This document shows, piece after piece, positions 8,362 to 17,354 of a stretch of DNA of 64,000 nt (its first letter is position 1; every line of letters begins with the position of its first letter). The DNA is taken from assembly GCF_013294115.1 (NCBI RefSeq), contig NZ_JABSNP010000011.1, positions 99,613 through 163,612 on the forward strand, in the 5' to 3' direction. This DNA is from Hymenobacter caeli (GTDB lineage: Bacteria > Bacteroidota > Bacteroidia > Cytophagales > Hymenobacteraceae). The notes beneath the pieces are model-generated. The model was not told where the DNA came from and did not search any database. It worked only from the letters and a program-made list of their open reading frames with translations. The position numbers and the translations under genes were made by a program.

Positions 8362-9423
8362 ATGCCTGCTGGACTAGCTTTTCTACTGCTGCCGTTTTCC
8401 TGGCTCTACGCCGGCATTATGGCCGTTCGCAACGGGCTGTACGACCGGGGTTGGAAGCAGTCGGAAGCCTTCGCCGTGCCGCTGGTGGGCGTGGGCAACC
8501 TGCGGGTGGGCGGCACCGGCAAAACGCCGCACGTGGCCTGGCTGCTGGAAGAGCTGCTGCGCCAGGGCCACCGCCCGGCCGTGCTCAGCCGCGGCTACGG
8601 CCGCCGCACCCGGGGCCCCCGCCTGGCCGGGCCCGCCGATTCGGCGGCCACGGTCGGCGACGAGCCGTGGCAGTACTACGAGCAGTTTGGGCCCCGGGGC
8701 GTGCCCGTGGCCGTGGCCGAAGCCCGCCGCCTGGGTGTGGCGCTGCTGCTGCACGCGCACCCCGAAACCACCGTCGTCGTGCTCGACGATGCCTACCAGC
8801 ACCGCGCCGTGCGCCCGGCCCTGAACCTGCTGCTCACCGAATGGGCCCGGCCGTTCTACGCCGACCACGTGCTGCCCGCCGGCCGCCTGCGCGAAAGCCG
8901 CGCCGGGGCCCACCGGGCCGACGTCATCATTGTCACAAAAAGCCCGCCCGGGGCCCCCGCCGCCGCCCGCGCCGCCGTGGCCCGGCGCATCGGCCGCTAC
9001 GCGCGGCCCGGGGCCCCGGTGCTGTTTTCCACCTACGCCTACGGCCCCCCGCGGGCCCTGGCGGCGGCCGCTGGGCCGCCCGCGCCGGCGGGCCCGGCGC
9101 TGCTGCTCACCGGCATCGCGCAGCCAGGGCCCCTGCGCCGGCACCTCGAAGGCCTAGGCTACGAAATAGCCTGCCACGCCGACTTCCCCGACCACCATGC
9201 CTTCCGGCCCGCCGACTTCGCGGCGCTGCGGGCGCATTGGCGGCCCGGCTGGCCTATTTTTACCACCACCAAGGACGCGGCCCGCCTGGCCGATCCGGCC
9301 CTGGCGGCCGCGCTGGCCGGGTTGCCACTCTATACCATCGCGGTGCAAGCGGCGTTGGACGCGGGGGCCGCGGCCGGGCTGCGCGCCCGGCTGCCCGCGC
9401 CGCCGGGGCCCCGTCCGGCCTGA
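8362..9423 (+). CDS. lpxK: Tetraacyldisaccharide 4'-kinase LpxK
   Basis: Phosphorylates the 4' position of the lipid A disaccharide precursor at the inner membrane. 353 residues: an N-terminal hydrophobic helix (AFLLLPFSWLYAGIMAVRNG), then the P-loop VGNLRVGGTGKTPHVAW, LSRGYGRRT, and the DDAYQHRAVRPALNLLL segment with the catalytic aspartate region, all typical of LpxK. Length and order are normal. It is the only lipid A gene here. The next gene is a putative outer-membrane porin 65 bases downstream on the same strand. Confidence 0.95.
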   Translation: MPAGLAFLLLPFSWLYAGIMAVRNGLYDRGWKQSEAFAVPLVGVGNLRVGGTGKTPHVAWLLEELLRQGHRPAVLSRGYGRRTRGPRLAGPADSAATVGDEPWQYYEQFGPRGVPVAVAEARRLGVALLLHAHPETTVVVLDDAYQHRAVRPALNLLLTEWARPFYADHVLPAGRLRESRAGAHRADVIIVTKSPPGAPAAARAAVARRIGRYARPGAPVLFSTYAYGPPRALAAAAGPPAPAGPALLLTGIAQPGPLRRHLEGLGYEIACHADFPDHHAFRPADFAALRAHWRPGWPIFTTTKDAARLADPALAAALAGLPLYTIAVQAALDAGAAAGLRARLPAPPGPRPA

Positions 9424-9488
9424 CCCGCCGCGTTGCGCCTTTATTTTCTTGCCCCGCCCGGCCCCGCGCCGCTTAATTTTTTGCCCGT

Positions 9489-11564
9489 TTGCGCTACTTC
9501 CTATTTCTTCTGAGCCGCGGCCTGCGTGGCGCCTGGCCGGCCGGGGCCCTGCTGCTGGCCCTGGTGCTGCTGGCGGCCCCGGGGGCCCGCGCCCAAATCG
9601 TCGACGACTCCACCAAGGTGCTGTACGGCCCCAAAACGACCCGCGTCATCTACGAGGCCGAGGTGCTGCGCGACTCCACCGCCGGCCTGCCCGTCGACAC
9701 CACCCTGACCAAGTGGCCGCAGGGCCGGTTCTGGACGCACGACTCCACGTTCCAGCAGGATTTGGGCACGGTGGGCTCGGCGTCGCGGCCACTGCTTTAC
9801 CGGCCCAACTTGCAGCTCGGGGCCCGGCTGGGGCGCAACGTGTTCGACAAGTACGCCCGCGACGGGGCCCAGATTCCGTACTACGACAGCCGCTCGCCCT
9901 ACTCGTTTTTCCGGGCGATACAGTCCACCTCCGGCGAGCAGGTGTTTGAAATCAGCTACAGCCGCAGCTTTAAAAAGAACTTCAGCGTGGGGGCCGCCTA
10001 CGAGCGGATTGCGTCCAACAAAATCATCGGCACCACGTCGGGGGCCGTGGGCGGGGTGGGCCTAGTGGAGCACTCCAACCTGCTGTTTTTCGTGCGCTAC
10101 CAAACCGAAGACGGCCGCTACCACCTGCTGGCCAACATCAACACCGCCCGCCACCGCGCCGTGGAGCAGGGCGGCATCCAGCCGCTGGTGTCGGAGAAAC
10201 GGGACTCGGCGAATCATGTCCAAAACCCGGCTTACCCCGGCAACCTGTTCAATTATTCCAGCGAGCAGGTGTACCTCACGGGGGCGCAAAACACCGAAAA
10301 CCGCGACCAGCTCCACCTCTTCCAAAACTACCGCTTGCTGGGCCGGGGCCTGACGGTGTACCACGTGCTCGACTTCTACCACCAGTACAATAATTATTCG
10401 GACGCGGCCATTCCGTACAACCTGACCACGGGCCAGCTACTGTTTTACCCCATGCTGCGGAGGCTGCGCACCCCGGCCGTCACCCTCGACCGGGCCGATT
10501 ACAAGCAGGTGGAAAACACGTTCGGGGTGACGGGCCACTCGTCGGCGCTGGAGTACCGGCTGTACGGACGGCTGCGCAACGGCCGCCTGACTACCGGCAC
10601 CGACAGCAGCATCATCGTGCCCCCGACCACGGTGGGCGGGCTGGCCACCCCCGCCACCACGCTGCGGCAGGCCATCCCGACGCGCACCTACAACGAGCTG
10701 TTTTTGGGCGGCACGGTGGCCTTCAACTACCACACCATTTACGCCGTGGAAGTGGCCGGTGAACTTAAGCCGCCCAGTTTCAGCCAGCTCAACAACCCGC
10801 TGAAAGGCGGCGAGTACTGGCTGCGCGGCAACGTGCGCACCGGGCCCCTGTCGGTTGAGGCGCTGCTCTCGTCGTACTCGCCCACGCTCACCCAGCGCGA
10901 GTTCGACGGCAACCACTACAAATGGAACAACGTGACCGACGACGGCAACGCCAAGTTCGGCAACACCACCACGCAGCAACTCACCGGCCGGCTGCACCAG
11001 CGCCTGCCGCTGTTCGCCGACCATCTATTCGAGGCCAGTGTATCGGCGGTGAACCTGACCAACTACGTTTATTACGACCAAACGGGCCGGCCCGCGCAAC
11101 TGACCGATGCCAAGCAGCTGCTCATCGGGTTTGCGCGGCACCGGGTGCGCTTTGGGCGTTTTGCGTTCGACAACCAGGCCACGTACACCCAGGGGGCCAG
11201 CAACGACGGGGCCGGCATCCGCATTCCGGCCCTGGTTACCGAGTCGCGGGCGTATTACCAGAGCTATATTTTTGGGAAGGCCATGTTCACCCAAATTGGG
11301 CTGGAGTTTTATTACCAATCCAAGTTCAAGGGCTACGATTACAGCCCCAGCACGCAGCAGTTCTATTTGCAGGATAATTTCACCATCCGCAACTACGGCG
11401 TGGCCAGCGCCTTCTTCTCCGCCGATATCAAGGCCGTTACGATATTTCTGAAAGTGCCCTACCTCAACCAGGGCCTGCACGACGCCGGGTACTTCGCCTC
11501 CCCGTTTTATCCCGCCTACCCGCGTCGCTTTCAATTCGGTATTAATTGGAAATTCTTCAATTAA
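9489..11564 (+). CDS. Putative outer-membrane porin (Bacteroidota type)
   Basis: 691 residues. The signal peptide (GALLLALVLLAAPGARAQ) is followed by a mature protein rich in alternating aromatic/polar strands (YSRSFKKNFSVGAAYERI, DQLHLFQNYRLLGRGLTVYH), ending with a phenylalanine-containing strand (FQFGINWKFFN) as outer-membrane barrels do. This agrees with the 'putative porin' family of Bacteroidota (PF14121-like), size about 650-700 residues. The start is a TTG at 9489; no ATG fits the signal peptide. Substrate unknown. The stop codon TAA runs directly into an A/T-rich word repeat. Confidence 0.75.
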   Translation: MRYFLFLLSRGLRGAWPAGALLLALVLLAAPGARAQIVDDSTKVLYGPKTTRVIYEAEVLRDSTAGLPVDTTLTKWPQGRFWTHDSTFQQDLGTVGSASRPLLYRPNLQLGARLGRNVFDKYARDGAQIPYYDSRSPYSFFRAIQSTSGEQVFEISYSRSFKKNFSVGAAYERIASNKIIGTTSGAVGGVGLVEHSNLLFFVRYQTEDGRYHLLANINTARHRAVEQGGIQPLVSEKRDSANHVQNPAYPGNLFNYSSEQVYLTGAQNTENRDQLHLFQNYRLLGRGLTVYHVLDFYHQYNNYSDAAIPYNLTTGQLLFYPMLRRLRTPAVTLDRADYKQVENTFGVTGHSSALEYRLYGRLRNGRLTTGTDSSIIVPPTTVGGLATPATTLRQAIPTRTYNELFLGGTVAFNYHTIYAVEVAGELKPPSFSQLNNPLKGGEYWLRGNVRTGPLSVEALLSSYSPTLTQREFDGNHYKWNNVTDDGNAKFGNTTTQQLTGRLHQRLPLFADHLFEASVSAVNLTNYVYYDQTGRPAQLTDAKQLLIGFARHRVRFGRFAFDNQATYTQGASNDGAGIRIPALVTESRAYYQSYIFGKAMFTQIGLEFYYQSKFKGYDYSPSTQQFYLQDNFTIRNYGVASAFFSADIKAVTIFLKVPYLNQGLHDAGYFASPFYPAYPRRFQFGINWKFFN

Positions 11565-11683
11565 TAATTGCTGATTAATCGCTATTTAATTGATTATAAT
11601 TGTCTGCCGGCAAGTGTCAAATTAGGGATTAATCAATCTTAAAAATAATCAGCGAAATCACGGTTAATCACAGTTAATCAGCG
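11562..11683. repeat. A/T-rich word repeat between porin and miaE
   Basis: The whole spacer is made of variants of GCTGATTAATCGC / AATCACGGTTAATCAGCG. The outer parts are approximately inverted (GCTGATTAA near 11570 against TTAATCAGC near 11673). The porin stop TAA is the first triplet and the miaE ATG follows the last word. Confidence 0.5.
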
Positions 11684-12274
11684 ATGAAAACGATACTGAA
11701 ACTCAAGCTCAACACCGACCCGCGGTGGGTGGACATTGCCAGCAAGAACATCGAGGATATTCTGGTGGACCACGCCTGGTGCGAGCAGAAAGCGGCCAGC
11801 ACCGGCATCAGCATGATCATCCATTACCCCGAGAAAATGCGGCTGGTGGACGAGCTGACGCTGCTGGTGGCCGAGGAGTGGAGCCACTTCGAGCGCGTGC
11901 TCGACGAGCTGCGCAAGCGCGGCTTCGCACTGGGCCGCCCGCGGCGCGACGAGTACGTGGTGCAGCTGCTGGCCCACGTGCGCAAAGGCGGGGCCCGCGA
12001 GCGCCAGCTCCTGGACCAGCTCCTGGTGTCGGCCCTCATCGAAGCCCGCAGCTGCGAGCGGTTCAAGCTGCTCTGGAAACACATTCCCGACCCGGAATTA
12101 AGCCAGTTCTACTACGAATTGATGGTGTCGGAAGCCGGCCATTTCGTGAGCTACGTCGATTTAGCCAAAGAATATTGCGCCGACTACGACGTGGACGCCC
12201 GCTTGCAGGAGCTGCTAAAAATCGAAGGCGACATCGTGACCAATTTACCGGTGCGCGACGACCGAATGCACTAA
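11684..12274 (+). CDS. miaE: tRNA-(ms2io6A)-hydroxylase MiaE
   Basis: Carboxylate-bridged di-iron monooxygenase that hydroxylates the isopentenyl group of ms2i6A37 to give ms2io6A37 in tRNA. 196 residues with the family features: WVDIASKNIEDILVDHAWCE at the N-terminus, the first iron motif EEWSHFERV (ExxH), and the second helix pair LLVSALIEARSCERF and ELMVSEAGHFVSYVDLA (ExxH). Its substrate is the product of MiaB, encoded 10 kb away at 247-1683. A large palindromic element begins six bases after its stop. Confidence 0.92.
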   Translation: MKTILKLKLNTDPRWVDIASKNIEDILVDHAWCEQKAASTGISMIIHYPEKMRLVDELTLLVAEEWSHFERVLDELRKRGFALGRPRRDEYVVQLLAHVRKGGARERQLLDQLLVSALIEARSCERFKLLWKHIPDPELSQFYYELMVSEAGHFVSYVDLAKEYCADYDVDARLQELLKIEGDIVTNLPVRDDRMH

Positions 12275-12280
12275 AATTAG

Positions 12281-12429
12281 TGGCGGTGGTCTAAAACGAG
12301 GTGGTCCGGCGAATTGCCCGCAGGGCTTCGTCGGGCCACTCTGACGAAAGAACAGTGGCTCCGGGGTATTGTCAGAGTGGCCCGACGACAAAAAAAGTCG
12401 CCGGACCACCCCGTAGTAGACCACCGCCA
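12281..12429 (+). repeat. Nested palindromic element, copy 1
   Basis: About 149 bases of nested inverted repeats. Outer arms: TGGCGGTGGTCTA (12281) against TAGACCACCGCCA (to 12429). Next: GGTGGTCCGGCGA against TCGCCGGACCACC. Inner: CGTCGGGCCACTCTGAC against GTCAGAGTGGCCCGACG, around a loop containing GTGGCTCCGGGG. The shoulders between middle and inner arms differ: left has TTGCCCGCAGGGCTT, right has an A-run. A second copy is at 34341-34486. The size and structure resemble a MITE or bacterial interspersed palindrome; no coding capacity. Confidence 0.85.
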
Positions 12430-12433
12430 AATT

Positions 12434-12492
12434 AGTTATGGGTTATGAGTTGACGTTCTACAAACTCATAACTCAAAACTCATAACTCAAAA
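12434..12492. repeat. CTCATAACTCAAAACTC word repeat at fahA 3' end
   Basis: Left part GTTATGGGTTATGAGTTG, right part CAAACTCATAACTCAAAACT followed by a second CATAACTC. The right part is translated as the last residues of FahA (ILSYEF) and provides its TGA stop. The same GTTATGGGTTATGAGTTG string recurs at about 28287-28306. Confidence 0.6.
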
Positions 12493-13765
12493 TGGTGCCG
12501 CTTACCTCGCCGAAGCCAATGCGCACGCCGTCTTTCTCAGCGTAAGCCCGCAGGGTCACCGTGTCGCCGTCGAGCAGGAAGGCGCGGGTGCTGCCGTCGG
12601 CCAGGGGCACGGGCTGGGTGCCGCGCCAGGCCAGCTCCAGCAGCGAGCCGAAGGTGTCGGGCGTGGGGCCCGAGATGGTGCCCGAGGCGCAGAGGTCGCC
12701 CACTTCGAGGTTGCAGCCGTTGGAGGTGTGGTGGGCCAGCTGCTGGGCCATGCTCCAGTACAGGCCCTGATAATTGGGAGTGGCCAGCACGGTTTCGGGG
12801 CCCCCGGCGGGCGCGAGGGCGGCTTCGAGCTGGATGGCGAAGTGGTGGTCGCCGCTGGCTTGCAGGTAGGGCAGGGGCGCGGGCTCCTGCGCCGGGCCGG
12901 CGGTGCGGAAAGGCTCCAGCGCGTCGAGCGTCACGACCCAGGGCGACAGGCTGCTGGCGAAGCTCTTGCCCAGAAAGGGCCCCAGTGGCACGTATTCCCA
13001 GCTTTGCAGGTCGCGGGCGCTCCAGTCGTTGAACAGGCACAGACCAAAGATGTGCTCCTCGGCCTGCTCAATCGGCACTGGGGTGCCCAGGGTCGTGCCG
13101 GTGCCCACCACGAAGGCCATTTCCAGCTCAAAATCGAGCTGCTGGCTGGGGCCGAAAGTGGGCGCGTCCGCGCCTGGGGCCAGCTGCTGGCCTTGGGGCC
13201 GCCGGATGGGCGTGCCGCTGGCCACGATGCTGCTGGCGCGGCCGTGGTAAGCCACCGGCAGGTGCCGCCAGTTGGGCAGCAAGGCGTTTTCGGGGCCCCG
13301 GAACATAGTGCCCACGTTGGCGGCGTGGGCCAGGCTGCTGTAGAAATCGGTGTAGTTAGCGGGTTTCACGGGGCGCAGCAGGCGCACGTCGCGCTGGCGG
13401 AGCAGGGCGGCCCGGGCGGCTTCGGGGTGGTCGCGCAGGTCGGCGTTGTCGTGGCGCAGCAGCTCGCTCACGCGCTGGCGCACGGCCCGCCAGGCCGGCC
13501 GGCCCAGCCGCAAAAAGCCGTTCAGCGAGCGGCGGCGGAACACCCGCGGCTGGGCGTTGCCCAGCTCGGTGAGGTCGTCGAAAAAGCCGAACTGGCTCAG
13601 CACGTACAAATCCAGCACGTAGTCGCCGATGGCCACGGCCAGGCGGGGGCCCCGCTCGTCGGTTTCGAACACGCCGAACGGCAGGTTCTGGATGGGGAAA
13701 TCGTGCTGGAACGGAATATCAATCCAGGCACGCAGGCCGGGGGCGTTCAGGGCGTTGGCGGACAT
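12473..13765 (-). CDS. fahA: Fumarylacetoacetase
   Basis: Last enzyme of tyrosine degradation, hydrolysing fumarylacetoacetate to fumarate and acetoacetate. 430 residues: N-terminal FAH domain (DIPFQHDFPIQNLPFGVFE), the catalytic/metal core FYSSLAHAANVGTMFRGPEN, PVAYHGRASSIVASGTPIRR, the metal ligand region DFELEMAFVVGTG and FNDWSARDLQSWEYVPLGPF, and CNLEVGDLCASGTISGP. Length matches the family. The final six residues are encoded by an A/T-rich intergenic word repeat, so the original C-terminus may have been replaced. A GC-rich hairpin lies between it and the upstream nfu gene. Confidence 0.95.
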   Translation of the reverse strand: MSANALNAPGLRAWIDIPFQHDFPIQNLPFGVFETDERGPRLAVAIGDYVLDLYVLSQFGFFDDLTELGNAQPRVFRRRSLNGFLRLGRPAWRAVRQRVSELLRHDNADLRDHPEAARAALLRQRDVRLLRPVKPANYTDFYSSLAHAANVGTMFRGPENALLPNWRHLPVAYHGRASSIVASGTPIRRPQGQQLAPGADAPTFGPSQQLDFELEMAFVVGTGTTLGTPVPIEQAEEHIFGLCLFNDWSARDLQSWEYVPLGPFLGKSFASSLSPWVVTLDALEPFRTAGPAQEPAPLPYLQASGDHHFAIQLEAALAPAGGPETVLATPNYQGLYWSMAQQLAHHTSNGCNLEVGDLCASGTISGPTPDTFGSLLELAWRGTQPVPLADGSTRAFLLDGDTVTLRAYAEKDGVRIGFGEVSGTILSYEF

Positions 13766-13795
13766 GCAACAGGGGTAAGGCCGTACAAACGAATA

Positions 13796-13856
13796 CCCCG
13801 GGGCCGGGTTTCAGCGGCGGCACGGACGGTGCGACAACTGAAACCCGGCCCCGGGG
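13796..13856. repeat. GC-rich hairpin between nfu and fahA
   Basis: Perfect 19-base arms CCCCGGGGCCGGGTTTCAG (13796-13814) and its complement (13838-13856) around a 23-base loop. No T-run follows on the minus strand. It sits 22 bases past the nfu stop and 30 bases before the fahA start, so it could end the nfu transcript or shape the fahA leader. Confidence 0.7.
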
Positions 13857-13878
13857 CAAGGCGCTTTTAAAAAGACAG

Positions 13879-14115
13879 TTACTTGGCTTCTACGGCCGTG
13901 ATTTCGGGCACCGCTTTGCGCACGGTGTCTTCGAGGCCGGCGCGGGTCATCGGCGACATGGGGCAGGCCCCGCAGGCCCCTTCCCATTCGAGCTGGAGCA
14001 CGCCGTCGGCGGTGATGTTGGCCACGCGCACGTTGCCGCCGTCGGTGGCCAGGTAAGGGCGCAGGTCGTCCAGAGCGGCTTCGATGCGGGGCAGCAGGGG
14101 GTGGTCGGGGGTCAT
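13879..14115 (-). CDS. NifU C-terminal domain Fe-S scaffold protein
   Basis: 78 residues, essentially only the Nfu domain: IEAALDDLRPYLATDGGNVR, then the cluster-binding CGACPMS (CxxC) and a C-terminal helix (RAGLEDTVRKAVPEI). Such stand-alone Nfu proteins carry a [4Fe-4S] cluster at a dimer interface and deliver it to apoproteins. It is followed upstream on the same strand by the ApbC/Mrp Fe-S carrier 119 bases away, which supports a shared role in cluster delivery. Confidence 0.9.
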   Translation of the reverse strand: MTPDHPLLPRIEAALDDLRPYLATDGGNVRVANITADGVLQLEWEGACGACPMSPMTRAGLEDTVRKAVPEITAVEAK

Positions 14116-14127
14116 TTCTTCTTGGTT

Positions 14128-14224
14128 ATGAATTGTAAATTATGAATTATGAATCGTAAATCATGAACAGTAACGGCATCCGGCGACGGGCGCTTCAATT
14201 CATAACTCATAATTTTTAATTCAT
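14128..14224. repeat. A/T-rich inverted repeat between apbC and nfu
   Basis: Left arm words ATGAATTGTAAATTATGAA (from 14128), right arm TTCATAACTCATAATTTTTA region (14194-14224); about 26 of 29 positions pair. It ends just before the apbC stop at 14235. Confidence 0.55.
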
Positions 14225-14234
14225 AATTAATTAG

Positions 14235-15335
14235 CTAGCGCTGCATTTCCACCACGGTGGTTTTGGGCGCGATGTTGTTGCGGATGCTCACCTGGCGGGC
14301 CACGGCTTCGGCTAAGTTAGCAAAGGCCTGGCCGACGGCCGATGCGGGGTCGAGCACGGCGGGGCGGCCCTGGTCGCCGTCTTCGCGGATGCTTTGCACC
14401 AGCGGCAGCTGCCCCAGCAGGGGCACGTCGTGCAGTTGGGCCAGGCGCTGGCCGCCGTTCTCCCCAAAGATATAGTATTTGCTCTCGGGCAGCTCGGCCG
14501 GCGTGAACCAGGCCATGTTTTCGACGATGCCCAGCACGGGCACGTTGATTTGGGGCTGGCGGAACATCTGGAGGCCCTTCTGGGCGTCGGCCAGGGCCAC
14601 GCGCTGCGGCGTGGTCACAATCACGGCCCCGGTCACGGGCACCGACTGCACCAGCGTGAGGTGAATGTCGGAGGTGCCGGGCGGCAGGTCGAGCAGCAGG
14701 TAATCCAGCTCGCCCCACTCCACTTCGGTGATGAACTGCTTGAGGGCCGACGAGGCCATGGGGCCCCGCCACACGATGGCGCTTTCGGCCGGGGCCAGGA
14801 AGCCGATGCTCATCAGCTTCACGCCGTAGCGCTCGATGGGCTGGATGAGGTTCTTGCCGTTGGGGCCCTGGAACACGTGCGGCTTGGCGTCTTCCACCCC
14901 GAACATCAGCGGCATGCTGGGGCCCGAAATGTCGGCGTCAATCAGCCCCACCTTGGCCCCGGAGGCGGCCAGCGCCACCGCCAGGTTGGCCGTGACGGTG
15001 CTTTTGCCCACGCCGCCTTTTCCCGAGGCAATGGCGATGATGTTTTTCACGCCGGGCAGCAGCTCGTTGTTGTTGCGCAGCGTGGTCACGCGCGAGGTCA
15101 TGGTAATCACCACGTTGGCGTCCTTGTCCACCATCGTGTGGATGGCCCGCTCGCAGGCGTCGTGGATGAGCTGCTTGAGGGGGCAGGCGGGCGTGGTGAG
15201 CACCACCGTGAAGGCCACGGTGAGGCCGTCAATGCGCACGTCCTCAATCATTTTGAGGGTTACCAGGTCCTGGCCCAGGTCGGGCTCCTCCACGTAGCTC
15301 AGGGCCTTAAAAACGGCTTCTTCGGTTATCGGCAT
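14235..15335 (-). CDS. apbC: Iron-sulfur cluster carrier protein ApbC/Mrp
   Basis: 366-residue P-loop NTPase of the Mrp/NBP35 family that binds and transfers [4Fe-4S] clusters. The N-terminal ~100 residues are a MIP18/DUF59 domain (EEPDLGQDLVTLKMIEDVRI, with TTPACPLK). The deviant Walker A ASGKGGVGKST follows, then LIDADISGPSMPLMFG and the Walker B LDLPPGTSDIHL. The C-terminal CxxC of many Mrp proteins is not evident (FTPAELPESKYYIFG at that place), so cluster ligation may differ. ATG at 15335 follows a -7 box TATCTTTG (15374-15367). Confidence 0.92.
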   Translation of the reverse strand: MPITEEAVFKALSYVEEPDLGQDLVTLKMIEDVRIDGLTVAFTVVLTTPACPLKQLIHDACERAIHTMVDKDANVVITMTSRVTTLRNNNELLPGVKNIIAIASGKGGVGKSTVTANLAVALAASGAKVGLIDADISGPSMPLMFGVEDAKPHVFQGPNGKNLIQPIERYGVKLMSIGFLAPAESAIVWRGPMASSALKQFITEVEWGELDYLLLDLPPGTSDIHLTLVQSVPVTGAVIVTTPQRVALADAQKGLQMFRQPQINVPVLGIVENMAWFTPAELPESKYYIFGENGGQRLAQLHDVPLLGQLPLVQSIREDGDQGRPAVLDPASAVGQAFANLAEAVARQVSIRNNIAPKTTVVEMQR

Positions 15336-15366
15336 CTTGGGTGCGGCACCCGTTGGGGGCGCTGTG

Positions 15367-15374
15367 CAAAGATA
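15367..15374 (-). promoter_or_regulatory. -7 box TATCTTTG for apbC
   Basis: Consensus TAnnTTTG, ending 31 bases upstream of the apbC ATG; it supports the 366-residue reading over a frame that stays open to 16091. Confidence 0.55.
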
Positions 15375-15412
15375 ACCCGTGGGCGGGGCCACGGGTTCGG
15401 CCCCGCCGGTTA

Positions 15413-17254
15413 TTAGCTGCTGGGCATCACCGGCACCTCGACTTGCGAGGCCAGCACGCCGGCCGGCACTTCCAGGGCCCCGGTGTGGAAGTTGATGAGG
15501 CCGTTGCGCTCGTCCTCGATGTTGGTGGCCTGGGTGTACACGTCGCCGGCGATGGAGCGCTGGCGCAGCTCGTGCTTGAAGGCGCGGATGCTGTTGGTGC
15601 GGGCCTCGGCGTCCTGGGGCCCCCCGTAGTCGGAGAAGCCGAAGCCGCCCCACTCGCTCACAATCAGCGGCTTCTGGCAGCGGTAGAAGAACGGGTCGCC
15701 CACCACGAGCGGGAAGGCGGCGGTGCCCTCCAGTTCGCCGTGCACGAGGCGGTCGAGCAGCTCCTGCCAGCGGCCCAGGTCGGGGGTGTAGAGGTGGGCC
15801 GTGAGCAGGTCCGATTTCAGGCGGCCCCGGTCGGAGATGTGGTGCCAGCCGTCGTTGTCCACCACCAAAAACTGGGGGTGGTTGATTCGCATGTAGTGGT
15901 ACATCTCCACGATGTAGGCCCGGGTTTCGGGGTTCGTGGCAATGTCCTGGCAGCCCCAGTCCTCGTTGTAGAGGCTCCAGATGACCACCGAGGGGTGCGA
16001 TTGCATCAGGGCCAGCATGCGCAGCAGCTCGAAGCGGTGGTTCTGGCGGCTGCGGGGCGTGGAGCTGTGCGGGCTGGGCACCTCCACCCACAGCAGCAGG
16101 CCCAGCTCGTCGGCCAGGGCGTAGAGGCGCGGGTCGATGCCGGCGATGTGCACCCGCACCAGGTTGCAGCCCAGCGCCTGCATGGCGTAGAAGTGGCGGC
16201 GGATTTCCTCGTAGGTAGCGGTGCCGGGCTGGTAGAGGATGCCGTCGAGGTACACCGGCGCGTTGTTGAGGTACACGCGGCTGCCGCGGCTCTCGATTTT
16301 GCGCAGGCCGAAATCGGTCTCAATCTGGGCCGCGTAGCCGTTCTGGTCGATGAGCTGGGCCACGAGGCGGTAGAGGTGCGGGGCCCCGGGCTGCCATAAG
16401 CGGGCCCCGGGCAGTTCCACCACCACGCGCTGCTCGCGCTGCCCGGCGGCGAGCCGCAGCGGAAAGTCGGCGGTGGCCAGCGGGCCGGGCGCTTCGTCGG
16501 CATTGCCGAACACTTGGAGGCGCAGCGTGTAGGGCCCCGGGTCCTGGATGCGGGTGCTGAGGTTGAAGCGCACCAGCCGGTCCTCGATGATGCTGTCCAC
16601 GCCCACGCGCGAGCGCAGGCGGTTGCGCTCCACCATCTCCACCCACACGCTGCGCACGGCCCCGGTCTGGGTCTGGTACCAGATGCCGCCGCGCTTGTAC
16701 ACGTGCGACTCCTGCTTGCCGCGCGGCGTTTCGGCGTCCATCGTGTCGGCGATGCGCACCGTGAGGCGGTTGACGGGCTGGAGCAGGCCGGGCCGCAGCT
16801 CGAACGAGAACGAGGTGTACTCGCCGTAGTGCACGTCCTCGCCCTCGATGGTGCGCAGCAGGTGGCCGTTCAGCCACACCCGGGTTTCGTAGCCGCAGGC
16901 CCCGAACGTGAGCTGGAACAGCGAGTGCTTGTCGTCGGCGTCGCGGGCGGGCAGGTCGAACTCGCGCTCGTACCAGGCCACCACCTGGTCGTGCCACGCG
17001 GCGGGCTGGTTCTGGTCCTTGGCGGCGGCCATGTGCTCTTCCACCGAGCCGGGCCAGCTGGCGGTGCGCTCGTAGGTGTGGCCCAGGCACCAGTCGTCGT
17101 TTAGGCCAACGTCCTGGTAGTCAACCGTAAAATTCCATACGCCGTCGAGCAGCAGGTAGTTGTTGTCGCGCACCACCGAGCGGGGCAGGGGGTTGGCCAG
17201 GTGCGGGTCGTGGTTGAGGGCAGAGAAGCCGTAGTTGGGGGCAGGGGGCAGCAT
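15413..17254 (-). CDS. Glycoside hydrolase family 2 protein
   Basis: 613 residues with GH2 architecture: N-terminal jelly-roll sugar-binding domain (GVWNFTVDYQ, ACGYETRVWLNGHLL), an Ig-like middle domain (residues ~215-320), and a TIM barrel. The acid/base glutamate is E431 in WSLYNEDWG and the likely nucleophile E534 in IVSEWGGFG. GH2 members act as beta-galactosidases, glucuronidases or mannosidases; the exact substrate cannot be told. No signal peptide is visible, so it appears cytoplasmic. It lies alone, 77 bases from apbC, with no SusCD pair nearby. Confidence 0.88.
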   Translation of the reverse strand: MLPPAPNYGFSALNHDPHLANPLPRSVVRDNNYLLLDGVWNFTVDYQDVGLNDDWCLGHTYERTASWPGSVEEHMAAAKDQNQPAAWHDQVVAWYEREFDLPARDADDKHSLFQLTFGACGYETRVWLNGHLLRTIEGEDVHYGEYTSFSFELRPGLLQPVNRLTVRIADTMDAETPRGKQESHVYKRGGIWYQTQTGAVRSVWVEMVERNRLRSRVGVDSIIEDRLVRFNLSTRIQDPGPYTLRLQVFGNADEAPGPLATADFPLRLAAGQREQRVVVELPGARLWQPGAPHLYRLVAQLIDQNGYAAQIETDFGLRKIESRGSRVYLNNAPVYLDGILYQPGTATYEEIRRHFYAMQALGCNLVRVHIAGIDPRLYALADELGLLLWVEVPSPHSSTPRSRQNHRFELLRMLALMQSHPSVVIWSLYNEDWGCQDIATNPETRAYIVEMYHYMRINHPQFLVVDNDGWHHISDRGRLKSDLLTAHLYTPDLGRWQELLDRLVHGELEGTAAFPLVVGDPFFYRCQKPLIVSEWGGFGFSDYGGPQDAEARTNSIRAFKHELRQRSIAGDVYTQATNIEDERNGLINFHTGALEVPAGVLASQVEVPVMPSS

Positions 17255-17354
17255 GTGGCGGGGGTAAGGTCATCGATAGAGTTGCAAGGTCAGCATAACC
17301 GGCGAAATGCCCGCCCGGATGACGAAATTCCAACTTTTACGCCCCGCCGGGGCC

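Noticed and set aside
12281..12429. Insertion sequence
   Set aside because: Palindromic ends but no transposase frame, and about 149 bases in total; treated as an interspersed palindrome.
15336..16091. Extension of apbC into the GH2 gene
   Set aside because: The added residues are a shadow of the GH2 coding frame; a -7 box supports the start at 15335.
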